Below are positions 1 to 11,759 of a DNA stretch of 64,000 nucleotides, one piece after another. The DNA comes from Cylicocyclus nassatus (taxonomy: Eukaryota > Nematoda > Chromadorea > Rhabditida > Strongylidae): NCBI GenBank assembly GCA_958299035.1, contig CATQJL010000223.1, positions 12,634,293 through 12,698,292 on the forward strand, given 5' to 3'. Numbering within the stretch: the stretch's first letter is position 1; each line of letters begins with the position of its first letter. The notes beneath the pieces are model-generated. The model did not search any database. It had not been told where the DNA came from and was given only the letters and a program-made list of their open reading frames with translations. Both the position numbers and the translations under genes were made by a program.

Positions 1-856
1 CCAGCCCTATATGATACCGTCCCCAAATTCTTCACATGAGAAAGTTATCTGAAGACCAAGTGCTCGATACGTTTTCTTGAAGCACTCTTAGCGCGACGGA
101 CGCAGGAATGGAGGACTATGGGGCTGCCCCCCGGGCATTTGCAACAAATACGTGCCCTTGCATATGCCTGGAGGGTGTATTTCTGCAAGAAGTCCGGGTA
201 CCCTCCACATTCGGCGACGTATAGTCGTCTACTTCGGACGCAGTAATCATACTGCACTGAAAGCTCTTTTACAGTGCAAAGGCTATCAATACAAATGGAA
301 TCTAAACTGATGTCTAATCAGTTCCAAAGTAATAATCTACCTGACTTGAAATAGCAGATTGAAGGTAAATTATATATGCGCCTTTCATATAATCTAACAC
401 AAAACCGTTGACAAATTGGTACAGCTAAAATTGTGAGCCACACTTCTTGTGAAACTCGACTCATGCAATTAGCCATGTAGGAGACTGGAGGATCATACTG
501 CGAATTTCTTTGCAAAAAGTGAATGGAAAGGCACATGGTAAAGTAACTCGCTTTGTATCCAAACTTGTAAAAGAAATTTTTTCGGTGCTAAAAATGGGAC
601 TTCAAAATGACCACTGAGTTGCATGCATAAGAAAAATTATCTTAGGCGTTTTATCCTTCGTGGCGAACATTGATTTCTTGAAAATTCCTCAACTGTTCTA
701 AGTGCTACTTGAAATTTCACTGAGAAAATTTTTGCATTTTCACTTTTATGACTGAGAAAATGGAATGTTTTTTGCTTGCATCTCGTTCAAAAGGGATCAT
801 TATTTTTGCAGTAAACTGAGTGCTTCAGTGCTAAGACTGAGGTACAGACGATATAC
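1..856. other. no supported gene at left edge
   Basis: Short minus-strand open stretches at 45-257 and 318-536 lack recognisable motifs, clear starts or convincing splice sites. I see no repeat structure shared with the rest of the window. Confidence 0.4.
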
Positions 857-1092
857 TTAAATTTTTGAATGCGCGCCTTGTTATCCTTATTCGTCAAGTC
901 CCAAAGGAGTAAAGCATCTTTTCTTTCGGCAACATAACGTTTAAAGCGGACGTTCCGCGCGAACAGCTGCAACAAATACTCATCCCCACATACAAGAGGT
1001 GCGCATTTGTCGCAGTTATTTGCGCTGGATCTCACTTTCGGAAACCTGCGGTCCTCTATCATCATCGCCAAACCTTGCGGACTCGTTTGCAC
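857..1092 (-). CDS. possible internal exon, unknown protein
   Basis: A 236-nt open stretch on the minus strand is bounded by a possible acceptor (TAG just before a GTG codon at 1092) and a possible donor (GTATAT below 857). The translation is mixed-charge, cysteine-containing and not low in complexity, with KCAPLVCGDEYLLQLF in the middle and RKDALLLWDL near the end. No domain is recognised and no neighbouring exon was found. It could equally be a chance open frame, because the acceptor lacks a good pyrimidine tract. Confidence 0.2.
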
Positions 1093-1251
1093 CTACGCGC
1101 ACTGAAGGTGCAAAAGCCCGAACGTCTAGTGAGAGGTTTTAGTATCAAAATACTTGATTGAGAGTTTCGAACTGTAAAATTGTAGTTTTTGTAAAGTAAG
1201 CGAGAGTTCTTCTAAATATAGAATTTTAAATCAAGCAGTGGTTAATATATT

Positions 1252-2255
1252 AGGTCGTTCCGAAAGTAATGTCGCTTTTTTCAAATGAACGTCACAGTTT
1301 GTGAAATAAAAATTTTCAAAAATTTATGGTGGCATTCGATGCAGCATTTCATCCTCTTTCTAATTGTGATAAAACCTTTGCAACAGTTTTAGTTAGAACT
1401 CTCAGAAAATAAGAAAAATCTGCGGCCCATGCTTTCTGAGATGGTCAAGTTTCGCAACTTTTCTCAACTTTTATTTCAATCTTCCGAAAAAGTCGTGCAA
1501 CGATTCAATAGAGCAGACTTTAGAGGACACGGAACACCTTTTTTCTCTTTTTCAGATCCCGCTATAATTTTTTAAACGATTTCTTTACAAAGGCATCGGA
1601 TTTAGGCAGGCCCACGTCAGCCACAATCACATGAAAAAGTGAATAAATTTTCGGAATGTGAAGCTTCCCAAACAGTACCAAAATTTAACACTAATTTCAC
1701 AGCAAGTGAGAAGTTGCAGGTTTAAAATTCCAAATTTCGAACTTTTCGCGCACAGCCTTGAGCGCATTCAAAACCTGAGTTATGATGATTTTGTCCCCGA
1801 AGACTCCACGAATCGAAAACAGTAAACACCCGTTAGAAAGAGCAGAAAAAGCTGCATCGAATAGCACCCGAGCTGCTCTCCCTTCGATGTTGTGCGAGGT
1901 TTTACTTGAACAAATACGGAAATTGGTACCATCTGTCAAAATCGTTTGTGGAGAGAAGAAAAAATTGTTTTGTATCCTGTTAGGTTTGCTCTATCGAATC
2001 GTTACTCGGTCTCCTTCGGAAGATTGAAAGTTGAGAAAAGTTGCGAAATTTGAGCATCTCAAAAAGCATGGGTTACGGATTTTGGTTATTTTCCGAGATT
2101 TCACAGAAACTGCTGCAGAGATTTTATGAAATTTCATTTTTTCTTGAAAAGAGGATGAAATGCTGCATCGAATGCCACCAGAAACTCTTAGAAATCTTTA
2201 TTCCACGACTTGTGGCGTTCATGTGAAAAAAGCGACATTACTTTCGGAACGACCT
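1252..2255. mobile_element. mariner-type foldback element, copy 1
   Basis: The ends are inverted copies beginning AGGTCGTTCCGAAAGTAATG, and the interior folds back on itself: the block near 1340 (ATTCGATGCAGCATTTC) reappears inverted near 2165, and the block near 1500 reappears inverted near 2000. The arms are roughly 480 bp. The terminal GGTCGTTCCGAAAG type and AT-rich flanks resemble mariner-derived MITEs, but no clean TA duplication is visible. It is non-coding; the open frames inside are by-products of the palindrome. Confidence 0.75.
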
Positions 2256-2473
2256 GATATAAATAAATACTCAATTTGATAAGCTTCTACTTAAAGTCGG
2301 CTTTATGACCCTTTTTACACAAATACTAGGATGTCCAACAAATCTACTCATATTCGACACCATAAGCCACGTAGGAGGGTGCAAATTTATGAGAGCGTTT
2401 TTTAGATGAATAAACTATGCAATGACTTATTCGCAAGAAACAAATTGCTACATGTGAACTGATAACTATTATT

Positions 2474-3482
2474 GTCGTTCCGAAACTAATGTCGCTTTTC
2501 GAATGAACGCCACTATTCGTGGAATCAACGTTTTCAAAGATCTTACGAGCATTCGATGCAGCATTTCTTCCTCTTTCTGGTGGGTGCAATTTCACTGCAT
2601 AATGTTCAATGAGCTCTCGAAAAATTACCAAAATCTGCGACTCATGCTTTTTGCCATGGTCAAGTTCGGCTATTTTTCTAAATTTTTGTACCTAATCTCC
2701 TAAAAAGTACAAGTGGCAGGTAGATAGAGCAAACACTATATAGAACACAGAGTAATTTCTGCTTTTCCTTAGCTTGCTTCTCAGAGTTTCTACAACCAAT
2801 TTCTCAATGCCATCAAATTCCATATTTAGTCAAGTCAAACCTCACAGAACAACAACCGGCAAGCGACTCGGGTGTCATTCGGTGCAGCTTTTTCTCCTCT
2901 TTCTAGCGATTGTTTTTTGTTTCCGATTCATCAAGTTTTCCTGGAATCATCATAAATCAGCTTTTCCAAGGCAATCCAAGGTGTTCCCAAAATTTTCGAA
3001 AGGGCTAAACCGAAGCGGTGAATGCTCGTTTGGTTTGTAAAATTGTTGCCAAACCATAATCTATCTTTGTAAGTTTCAAAATCCGAAGACTTGTTGGCGT
3101 TTGATGCACTTGTGTCTGAGACGAGCCTGCTAAAATTTGGATGTTCCATCAAAAAATCTGTACAAAAATCAAAATCAGCTCTGAAAATTAGAAAAAAGTT
3201 GTGCTGTTTCTTGTATGGTTTGCTCCATCCATCCATTACTTGGACTTCTTCTGAGATTTGTTATAAAATTTTAGAAAAATTGTGAAACTTGGCCATCTCA
3301 AAAAGCATAGGTCGCAGATTTTGACTCTTTTTTGGAAGCTCATTGACTGTATTGCAACAATTTCATAACCATTAGAAAGAAAATGAAATACTGCATCAAA
3401 TGCTACCAGAATCTCTTACATATCTTTGTTCCACGAGATGTGTCATACGTTTGAAAGCGACATTACATTCGGAACGACCCAA
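2474..3482. mobile_element. mariner-type foldback element, copy 2
   Basis: The ends (GTCGTTCCGAAACTAATG on the left, CATTCGGAACGACCC on the right) and the interior match the element at 1252-2255, but with many substitutions between the arms. The element lies about 220 bp from copy 1, in the same family. The foldback is older or more diverged than copy 1. It is non-coding. Confidence 0.7.
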
Positions 3483-4848
3483 TAAACGCATTATTTTTTC
3501 CTTGATATCTAGTCATTAAAGAAAGGTAGCAAATGTATGTATATAGATGTGATGGGAAAAATTCATGCGTGAGCGAGTGGAAAATTGGCAGAATTTTTCA
3601 AAAACATGACACAATTATTTTTATTTTCTCAGGAATTCGGAACTTTTCATGTTGGCTCAACACTCAATGTAGACACAACACGCAAGATGAACAAATAGAA
3701 AAGGAGGGGAAAAAGTAAGAAGAGTAATGAAGGAAGGAAGAAAAGCAATGCCGTATAGCAATGGGTGACGCGGTTTTAGCGCGCATCAAATAGAGCGCGT
3801 TTTCCTCCTCAAAAAAGGGCTGATAATTTTTCTAGGTTCTAGAAAAAAGGAGGGAAAAGTGAAACCAAATTGCTACTATATAGGGAACTTTGAGTGTAGA
3901 ATAAATTTACTAAAAACTTGGAAAACTTACGTAAAGTGGAAATTGGATAGGCGAAACACCTGAGGTATTCGAAATTTGGGGAAAAATTAATTGCGCCTTC
4001 TATTTGCATAAGTTTTTTCAAGATTTTTCATATTTTATTATTTAGCCTCACTGCGCGCTTACATATCAATTCTGTGGTTGCAAGATGATCGTTTCTCTAT
4101 TTTTTGGTGAGTGACTTTTTCAGAAAAAAGCTTGAAAAAGCCTACATCCTTCAATCACAAAATTTTTCTATAAAACTCTGTGATAAATGCTACAGGCCGT
4201 GTCCATATAAGTACCAAGTTTTGTCCCTATCGGCACTGTGCTTTGCAAACGACCCATTTGAGCCCATTTCTCCTTCAACCGTGGAAATTTTTTGAAAAAA
4301 AAGCATGAGAGGGTGTGCCCTTCTAAACTGCTTCGTCCTATCGCTAAAAACTCTGCCCGGACAGCGCTGATTATTGCGCCTTTCTTGTAATCTATCAAAT
4401 TCAAGTATTTTTGAGCATTCCAAAAGCGAGGCACACAAATAACGATAGTGACGATGTTTGAATTATGGAGACAAAAATTTGGAAAAGTTGCATGTTTTTC
4501 ACTGATCTTTCGTAATTTTTTCGCTCTTCCCTTTTTCAAAACACCACGAAGTTTGCACGTGTAACCTAAAAAATTTATATACTTAGAAAAACGCTGGGAA
4601 ATTCCGGCTAACATGCGAAAATCGTCAAAGTTCCGAAGGACCTTGTTAACCATTGGGGTATAGAAATTAAAAAGTTTACGTTATTTATGTCAAGGGAGCC
4701 GCGGATGCAAAGTTCAGGGAAGCGCTTGAGAACTTTGGCAGAGGTAGGAAAGTTCCCGTAAACTACACTAAATGAATAGTTTCCGCGAACAATGTCGTGC
4801 TAGCCGACCGATCGGCGAGGGACCACGTTTCGAGGGCGCGCGCCTTGA
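3483..4848. other. no supported gene
   Basis: The longest open stretch is 161 codons on the minus strand (4168-4653). It has no recognised motif, no obvious start and an unremarkable, lysine-rich composition. The GTTCCCGTAAACTACA block near 4752 resembles one near 7935, which suggests a dispersed repeat fragment. Confidence 0.35.
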
Positions 4849-5053
4849 GGAAGCGGATGTCAAAATACACAACGCCGCACTTTAGGATTTCGTTTGGAGG
4901 TAAGTTCTTGTCTCTTTTATCAGTTATCTGTAATCAAGTTTCCTTTTTCAGCGAAGAGTAACTCGAGAAAAGCAGCGCACGACTGCTTGCACGCGCAAAG
5001 GCGTTCTATTTGGGAAAAAGCTGGTTCGCAAGATAGAACTCAATGAAAAGAAG
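4849..5053 (+). CDS. two-exon coding fragment, basic protein
   Basis: Two exons are joined by a well-formed 52-nt intron: donor GAG|GTAAGT after 4899 and acceptor TTTTTCAG ending at 4951. Exon 2 (4952-5053) is exactly 34 codons, ends at AAG|GTAAGG, and reads as a highly basic peptide including KGVLFGKKLVRKIELNEKK. Exon 1 is open in the same frame only back to 4849, after an in-frame TGA, so its true start is unknown. An ATG-initiated alternative frame from 4859 terminates early. No family is recognised. It may be the 5' part of a gene whose later exons I could not join, or a decayed gene. Confidence 0.35.
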
Positions 5054-5720
5054 GTAAGGACTTAACTGTCTTCTCAGATATCGTACCTTCACATCTCTTC
5101 TTTTTTATGCTTTCTCAAAGGTTATGGGACGCTTCCTGTTCTCCTCCTTCGTAATGCTAATGTATTTCCTTACTTGTCCGTACTCTTATTTATTTTTGTA
5201 AGCTCGTATTTACTCTCAATCTGACAAGCGTCCCAATCTGGCATTAGAAATTAACCTCCTTAACAACATTTGAAAAATCACTCAGTTTTATCAAAAAAAT
5301 CATCTGCCGTACTCGTCCGAATTATGTTACATTCTTAAGACATTTGGACCACTTTCTCAAATTCTTCCTAGTAATGTCCACTTGATTTTGTGGCTTCTGC
5401 ATTTCTTCAATAGTTAAGACGATAGATCAGACGGTTGAAAATGTGATCATTTCTGATGAAACCCTCTTGATCCTCTTAATCCACTTGATCTACTTCGTGC
5501 AAAATGCGCGTCATTAATTTGTCATGTCATCGTCATTTTGTCATTTGGCTCGCGCACAGCGAGTTTGCGTAACCAAACAAAACTTCTTTTCACCTACGTC
5601 AGTTAACAACACTGTATCATAGAACCCAACACATCATCACTGGTACACTAGTCAAAACAGGCGTATAGAAATTGTGTAGCTGCTGTAACTGCCACAAACT
5701 TCGCTAAAATGTTTTACTGA

Positions 5721-6165
5721 CAATTGAATGGTCAGAAATCGAAGTGGCCATTCCAGACATGCCATTAGATGCAGCATAAAGCGCTGACTCTTAATCTGTC
5801 TTCCTCACCTGCTTATCGCTTTTCTTGATGAAGCTATAACCCATAAAAGACCATTAATTTGCTAAGAAATTATGCGTAAAATTGAAAATTTAGCCGTACA
5901 GAGCCACGTTCGCCTTAATGCTGTGCCAAAACATGCAGCTAGCTTACTTCAAATTTTTAAAGCCAAAATCTGAGCTGAAAGTGCAACGATGTGCTCAATT
6001 TCGCTGTTTTTATGTATGATTTTTTCACAATAAAACCGCTTGTAGCTTCGCCCACAGAAGCGATAAGCAGGTAAGGAAGACAGATTCGAAGTCAGCGTTT
6101 CATACTGCATCGAATGGTATACAGCTTATATGATTTGGCCACTTCGACTTCTGACCATTCCCTAG
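5721..6165. mobile_element. Harbinger-type MITE, family A, copy 1
   Basis: This foldback element has inverted ends around GAATGGTCAGAARTCGAAGTGG and is flanked on both sides by the trinucleotide TGA (5718-5720 and 6166-6168). The arms pair over at least 150 bp, for example GCTTATCGCTT near 5812 with its complement near 6060. A second copy lies at 46166-46616. The TNA target duplication is the PIF/Harbinger hallmark. It is non-autonomous, and it sits about 110 bp upstream of the start codon at 6277. Confidence 0.8.
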
Positions 6166-6276
6166 TGAGTATGCCTCGACAACCATGTAAATCAAATAAT
6201 ACACACTAGCATATGGTGAAAATGACATTTCAAAAAGTACTCGAAATTGAAGTTTAGCAATAGCAATAAATCAATC

Positions 6277-6645
6277 ATGACCAAGATTGGGGTGTTTTAT
6301 GTTTTTAAGATTGTTCTTTTGCATAGCTATGATTGTTCACAAAACGAGGATGAGGTGGATAGACTGAAACAAATCCTCAGTGTTGAATGTCCGCTTCCCG
6401 ATACATCAAGCGAATTCAAGTACGAAAATTTAAGACAGGACCAACTCATTCACCTTCAGGCGCTATTCAAGGTAATTAGGAACCAACTGTTGCAAAAATT
6501 CGCTGAATGTTATTCGTAGGAAGTCAGTTTGAATGAGTTTCTGATGAAGTATGCCCCTCCAAAAAGAGTGCAAGGCGACGTTACCAGTGAAGTCATCGAT
6601 TTTTTTGCGAACCTTATTCAAAGAGATGCTTATTTAACTCTGTAA
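6277..6645 (+). CDS. small secreted-type protein, two exons, unknown family
   Basis: Exon 1 is 6277-6471 (65 codons from ATG) and exon 2 is 6520-6645 (41 codons plus TAA). They are joined by a 48-nt intron with donor AAG|GTAATT and acceptor TATTCGTAG, and the phase is 0 on both sides. The 106-residue product opens with a short hydrophobic segment (MTKIGVFYVFKIVLL), a plausible signal peptide, followed by an acidic, charged, leucine-rich, probably helical chain with two cysteines (residues 20 and 37). The likely location is therefore extracellular. The sequence resembles no family I can name. A Harbinger-type MITE ends about 110 bp upstream, so its promoter may lie in or across that element. 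The open frame, size and splice sites make a real gene more likely than not. Confidence 0.55.
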
Positions 6646-6798
6646 CAAAATGAGTACCACGTAACCTACACTTAGGTCTGCGCACCCGACCCTTCTGATA
6701 TTTGAATGTACGCGTTTCGTTCAAAAGTGGCTTGAAGGGAGGATATAAACAATCTACCCGACTCCATTGTTGAGGCGCTTACACTGAAAGTGATTGAG

Positions 6799-7290
6799 CT
6801 ATAAAAATTTACATTTCATTTTGGATATTTTGAGTTCAAATCACAACGAACTCTGTGGATCGAGGCTGCACCTGCTAAAGAATTCACAGAACAGGTGCTG
6901 TCTATAGCTACCAAAGCATTTTAGACGCTAAAATTTTTTTTAGTTTTTGGCTGTCGCTAGCTGAAAACGAGCAGGGCCGTGAGAAAGCCTTTAATTCACT
7001 GCTGAAAAAAAGTCGAAAGGAGCGTAAGCGCAAAAACATACATTGCTGAAGCGCTGTAAGTTCACCACTTCTACATTACGCCATCGTAAAACGGCAGTTT
7101 CTATTTTTAGCGAGGATGTGCAATGGTCATCTTGTTCCACCAAAGGTATGCTAGAATCCGATATTTTGCATTTTTATTCATATATATATTCTTTTAGAAA
7201 TCGAAGGGTGCCCTTGTTGGACTTGGACGCACCGACAAGGAGGCAACAAGTACGGACGCTTGGATCAAAAACTTAGGCAGTCAGCCGTGA
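6799..7290 (+). CDS. basic protein with a 35-nt microexon, 5' end uncertain
   Basis: Three downstream exons fit with matching phases: 6944-7023 (acceptor TTTTTTTTAG, donor C|GTAAGC), 7111-7145 (acceptor ATTTTTAG, donor AAG|GTATGC) and 7198-7290 (acceptor CTTTTAG, stop TGA). The joined peptide includes KKSRKEPRMCNGHLVPPKK and ends in WIKNLGSQP. It is lysine-rich in the middle, suggesting a nuclear or nucleic-acid-binding protein, but no domain is recognised. An upstream exon ending at 6894 (donor CAG|GTGCTG) joins in the right phase, yet its own start is unclear: the frame is open only back to 6794. It follows the secreted-protein gene by about 150 bp on the same strand, so the two could be closely packed neighbours or parts of one misread locus. 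Confidence 0.45.
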
Positions 7291-7394
7291 AAAGAACTTC
7301 TTTCGTTTTGTCAACAGATACATAACATGTGCATATGTACTCAGTTATTCAATGAATTGCAAGACAAGCATTTTATCTATTAAAAATATAGACT

Positions 7395-7850
7395 ACTAGC
7401 TGATTTTCCCGGTCCAGCCCGGATCATGTCAGCTGGTCCCCGCTCCAGCCCCTCCCCACCTACCCCCTCCCCCCCTTCCCACCTGGCCTTATGCTGCGCT
7501 GCAAGGGTTTCTTTTATCAGAGTAACTCACCCGCTGCAGGCTCGTCTTGGAATACTGCATCCTTCCTACCGCAAAAACCGAATGAACTCTACTGCTATTG
7601 TTTACACCAAATCATGGAACTGACTTGTTAGCCACATTGAGAACTCATTCTTATGCCAAAAATCAATAAATCAATAGAAGGACCCTGCGAATCGCCGCAA
7701 AAAGTAGTCATAAACCACCTCCGGGGTCAAACGCATACGTGTGCGAAGTTTTAGCCCAATCGGTTCAATGACTGGCGTTTTTATAAGGAACGAACAACTA
7801 AACGAACATCCTCACAGACATTGAGTTTTATATATATATATATATAAATA
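7395..7850 (+). mobile_element. SINE or RTE-LINE 3' tail with TA repeat
   Basis: The stretch opens with a C-rich CCGGTCCAGCCCGG block. It then carries the phrase GTGTGCGAAGTTTTAGCCC followed by AATCGGTTCAAT, and ends ACATTGAGTTTTATATAT with a (TA)n tail. This AAGTTT...AATCGGTTCA...ACAGACA...TTATATATA layout is typical of the 3' region of RTE-related LINEs and their SINEs across animals. A related tail occurs at 11760-12150 and, on the opposite strand, at 18432-18600. Confidence 0.5.
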
Positions 7851-8340
7851 GATTCTTTACGGCAACCGCATGAAAAGTGGTCATAAGCTGAGATTCCGAC
7901 AGATTAAGCAAGAAGTTCCCAGCAATTTCAACTATCGCAGTTCCCGTGAACTACAGTCTTTTGAAAACTTTCCGCGAATATTGAATGAAGAAGAACAGCA
8001 ATCTAAAAAGATTCCGAAAGCTTCAGAGCTGAAGTTCCCAGGAACTTACAATGGAGTTCCCCAGGTGACCCGCCGGAACTTCTCGGCGTTTGCCTGAGTA
8101 AGCCTCCTACGTATAACATTTTTGAGCTTCATGGAAAACTCGAAATTTTGTTTAACTTTTTATTATGAGAATAACTTTGCAGTCCAATTCAAATGTCTAA
8201 CGACAGCTAGCTCTCATCTACCCAAGCGCCGCGGCAGCGCCGACCAATCAGAGGCTCGCAGTAATTAGGTTGCTAATGCTAGCGTTCAGAAGGGCCCCAG
8301 CATGAGAGCTTTTATTCACATAAGTCCCAATTTTTCAGAT
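7851..8340. other. no supported gene; 75-codon open frame
   Basis: An ATG-initiated 75-codon frame (7870-8097, plus) is charged and lacks known motifs. Its GTTCCCGTGAACTACAG block resembles sequence near 4752, which suggests repeat-derived DNA rather than a gene. Confidence 0.3.
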
Positions 8341-8505
8341 CTTGTTCCCAGTAGCCTATGTTTATTTATTTATTTATTCAATACGTACAAAGCGTGCCAT
8401 AATTGGAACAAAGGCAAAATAGCTAGAGCATGAATAGTATAAAATAACAAAACATTCCCAAAAGCTTAAGTCCAGCTCCGTGTGAGTGAAAGGAAGTTAA
8501 GCCTT
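8341..8505 (-). mobile_element. CR1/Jockey-type LINE 3' tail
   Basis: Read on the minus strand this ends ATGGCACGCTTTGTACGTATT followed by an (AATA)n tail. Its GAGCTGGACTT...GGCACGCTTTGT arrangement matches the 3' end of the degenerate LINE at 30.17-33.36 kb. It is therefore a 5'-truncated copy of the same family. Confidence 0.55.
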
Positions 8506-8683
8506 TAGACCTTTATGGCTGCGTTCAGACTGATTTCGAAATCCGGGAACAGTTTCAGCAGAGCGCTCATTTCAAGCGCTGTGCTGGGACTGTTCCCGGA
8601 CTTCGGGATCAGTATGAACGCAGCCTATGAATATCAATGCAGATGTTCGGTGGAGTCTGTCCGTCTGTCCGTGTGTATGTATA

Positions 8684-8819
<136 letters not shown>

Positions 8820-9118
8820 CTCTACGAATTCCGTAACAGACAAATTCCTGGGCTCAAATTTTGCACAGCGCATGCTACCCGCTTAAAAGTCCAACATGCA
8901 AAAGCACGAGCAGATTAGTTGAGTGGATCCCTCAGAAACTGCGCGTCAAACGGATCCACTTTGCATTTGTGCCGCAAAATTGTCATCCACGCGAAATCAC
9001 CGATTTCACATAAAAAAGGCTTTCGGAGTTTACAGTTTATTCGTGATAGTCGGCATTGCTCGGTGAGTCCAATGCCATCAATATGCGAGAATGAGTAGGG
9101 CCTAGATAGTAAAGGGCC

Positions 9119-9152
9119 TAGATAGCCTCTGCGAAGCAGAGGTGACGCACTG
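9119..9152 (+). mobile_element. Helitron-like 3' terminus
   Basis: A perfect stem CCTCTGC-GAA-GCAGAGG is followed by TGACGCACTGG and then T. Hairpin plus CTRR before T is the Helitron 3' signature. The same stem with TGAAGCATTGG|T ends an insertion at 59399-59645. The 5' boundary of this copy is not visible. Confidence 0.4.
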
Positions 9153-9358
9153 GTAATAAATAAAAGTAATAATAAATGAATGAACAATGTCACAACGTAT
9201 GTATAGTTATAAGCAATAACATAATCGCAAGAGGATCACTGATACATCAGCACATCTTCGTGTACCCAAAAAATTGATTTTTTTGCCAATTATTAGATTG
9301 TTAGATAAGTCTTGTTATAGTTTTACTTCTTACGACGATAAATCGTACACTTCGTAAA

Positions 9359-10172
9359 CTTAATAGGGCTCCGGGTACCATTCGATTGAGCAAAACAAGC
9401 TCAACAAGATACTATGCAAAACTTAGCACCAACTTTGGCCTATTGTAAGTTTGCATCCCAAGTCTGAGTAGTAGTGAAGGTTTGAAAAATTGGGGCAAAT
9501 TCATTCTTACGGATCTCCAACTTTCTCGTAAAGATCGTACACCACACCAGACGCTCATATGTACCTTTGCTGTATTTTTCCCTCATTTAGCAATTGAAAA
9601 AAAAAGAAGGAAAAATGTTTGTTTTTACAAAAAGAAAGCTATGCTGTTTCTATTCATGCAGATGTCTGCTACAAGGCCTTAGAAGTATAGCTGTAAATTC
9701 TCAGCATTTCACAAGCCCTAGTTTTCGAAAAATACCGAATTTACCATTGTACACCCGAGTAAGGAAAGCTACATTTGGTATTTTTCGAAAACTATGGCTT
9801 GTGGAAAGTTGGAAATTTACGGCTGAATTTTCCAAAGGTTTGTAGTATACAACCGCATAAATAGAAACAGCATAGCCTTCTTTTTGTAAAAACAGAAAAA
9901 TTTCCTTTACCTTTGATTTCTAGATGAGGGAAAAATACAGCAAAGGTAAATATGAGTGTCTGGTGTGGTGTGCGATGATCTTTATGAGCAACAAGTTGGA
10001 GATTTGTAAGATTTTTTTGAACAAAGATATAAATTTTTCCTAATTTTTTCATGAGCCTTCAGTGCGACTCACCTTCCGAACGCAAATTCGCGGTGGATCA
10101 AAGCTGGTTCGAACTTTCGCAAATATCTTATAGAGCTTATGCTCTATTGAATGATACCTGGAGCACTACTAT
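9359..10172. mobile_element. foldback element adjoining a mariner MITE
   Basis: The left block 9365-9700 reappears inverted at 9835-10165, including CACACCACACCAGAC and CTTTGCTGTATTTTTCCCTC. The centre is near 9765. The right arm runs into the left end of the element at 10173, and its GCTCTATTGAATGATACC block resembles that element's right-hand GCTCTATCGAATGGTACC. It may be a rearranged second copy of that mariner family. Confidence 0.65.
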
Positions 10173-10669
10173 TAGGTTGTCAAGAAAATAATGTCGTTTT
10201 TTTCGGGTTTTTTTCGTGTAAAATTGATATTACTCGAGAACTAGAGCATCTCCAAGGCCGAAATTTTATGGTTAAAGTTAGGGAACTTTGTGGTATACAA
10301 AGGCATACATGGGAGGGGCCCAGTACTACTGGGGGCGGAGTCTGCCATTTTTCATTTTTCAATTTTTTCTTGGTTTCTAAGCATGGAAAAAACACAGCAA
10401 GTGTATCTATGGATAGGTGCATGTGTCCGTTACAAGCAGGAGCAAGTGAGAGGTTTGCAGGATTTACTAGGGCGGAAATCCAGTTTTTGGCACCACGATT
10501 TGCTCATATGTTTTGGCTCTGAACTTTGCGTAAACAACAAGTTTTGCCAATGTTTGGAAGCCATCTTGTAGAGCTTTCTTTGCTCTATCGAATGGTACCC
10601 CTCATATAGTTTTTTGGATTTGTCTTCTGGCTTTGCTATGAAAAACGACATTATTTTCTTGACAACCTA
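10173..10669. mobile_element. mariner-type MITE with TA target sites
   Basis: The inverted ends TAGGTTGTCAAGAAAATAAT (left) and their complement (right) flank about 490 bp. The flanking sequence is symmetric (CTAT on the left, ATAG on the right), consistent with a TA target. The interior carries GGGGGCGGAGTCTGCCA, shared with the element at 16319-16813 as GGGGCGGAGTTTGCCA, so the two belong to related families. No transposase is present. Confidence 0.8.
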
Positions 10670-11319
10670 ATAGAATTTTGAAATTTACGCTTATCGACGT
10701 AAGAAATTAAAGTAACAAGATCCATGTAACGACCAGCTCGAAGCAAATGGCACCGCTTGAAGAATGGCATCAGTTATGAAATCATCAGCCACCTGCTCTG
10801 CTTGTTGGCAGTATCTCGGGGGATACGAGATTCAATCTTTGCTATGCGGCGATTACGTACTTTCAGTGTGCCAGCTTTTCCTTCTTCAAGCGCACGGCTA
10901 AAACACTTGCTACCAGAATTTCCAAACTTGGCGATCAGATACTTGCTAAGTGTATGAATTACCACTCCATAGATTACACTAGCTTAATATGATCTTATTC
11001 ACATATGAGTTATTCATTCTCTACAATCCTTACTGCTATCCATTTGAGTCACTGTACTCTCCTCGGCATACCGGTTTGGTGAGATTACACAGTTTATCAA
11101 CCATCAAACCGTTTGCGTTTGGATCAAAATTGTTTTGCTGGCAAAAAAGGGGGCATGGGTACCATCTCTATGAAACACACTAATTCAGTTCTGTTGACTA
11201 CAGTCCTAGAGCAGTCACAAACAGGCTTTCTTCACACCAATAATCTAGTCCGAATGCTTAGACCCAAACTACATGATGAATTATCGTGGTATTAGAGTAT
11301 GAGTAACTGTGTATTTTTG

Positions 11320-11372
11320 TCTTTTTAAGGAACGCCTGGAGCGTATGTAATAAATAAATAAATAAATAAAAG
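11320..11372 (+). mobile_element. LINE 3' end with AATA tail
   Basis: AACGCCTGGAGCGTATGTAA is followed by a (TAAA)n-type tail, resembling CR1-like LINE 3' ends. The upstream 300 bp shows no preserved reading frame. Confidence 0.4.
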
Positions 11373-11759
11373 TGTGTTTGCGTCGCTTCAATTATGCATT
11401 ACACTCTGTGTTTGTCTTTGCAGGACTAGCAACCGAAGGCATGAATTGAAACTTAAATACAAATTAATACATCAAATTTAGGGTTTTCAAAAGCAGAATG
11501 TTAAAGTATATATAAAGAAAATCTTTCTTTACCGAAACACCTCCTCTTCCAATAACGATTTCATAATATAGTGCGTGTTAATGTCTTCGAACACCTTTCT
11601 GACTCAGCTATGTGTAAGAATTTCGAATTTTACAGAGCATCACAGTCAAGATCTGTTAGGAATAACCGGCTAAGCTTGTAGGAATTCAAACTTTATTATG
11701 TTTCATTTACAATTTTAAGCTGGAATTGGGAAGAATTTTTGTTGTTTTTATTTTTAACT

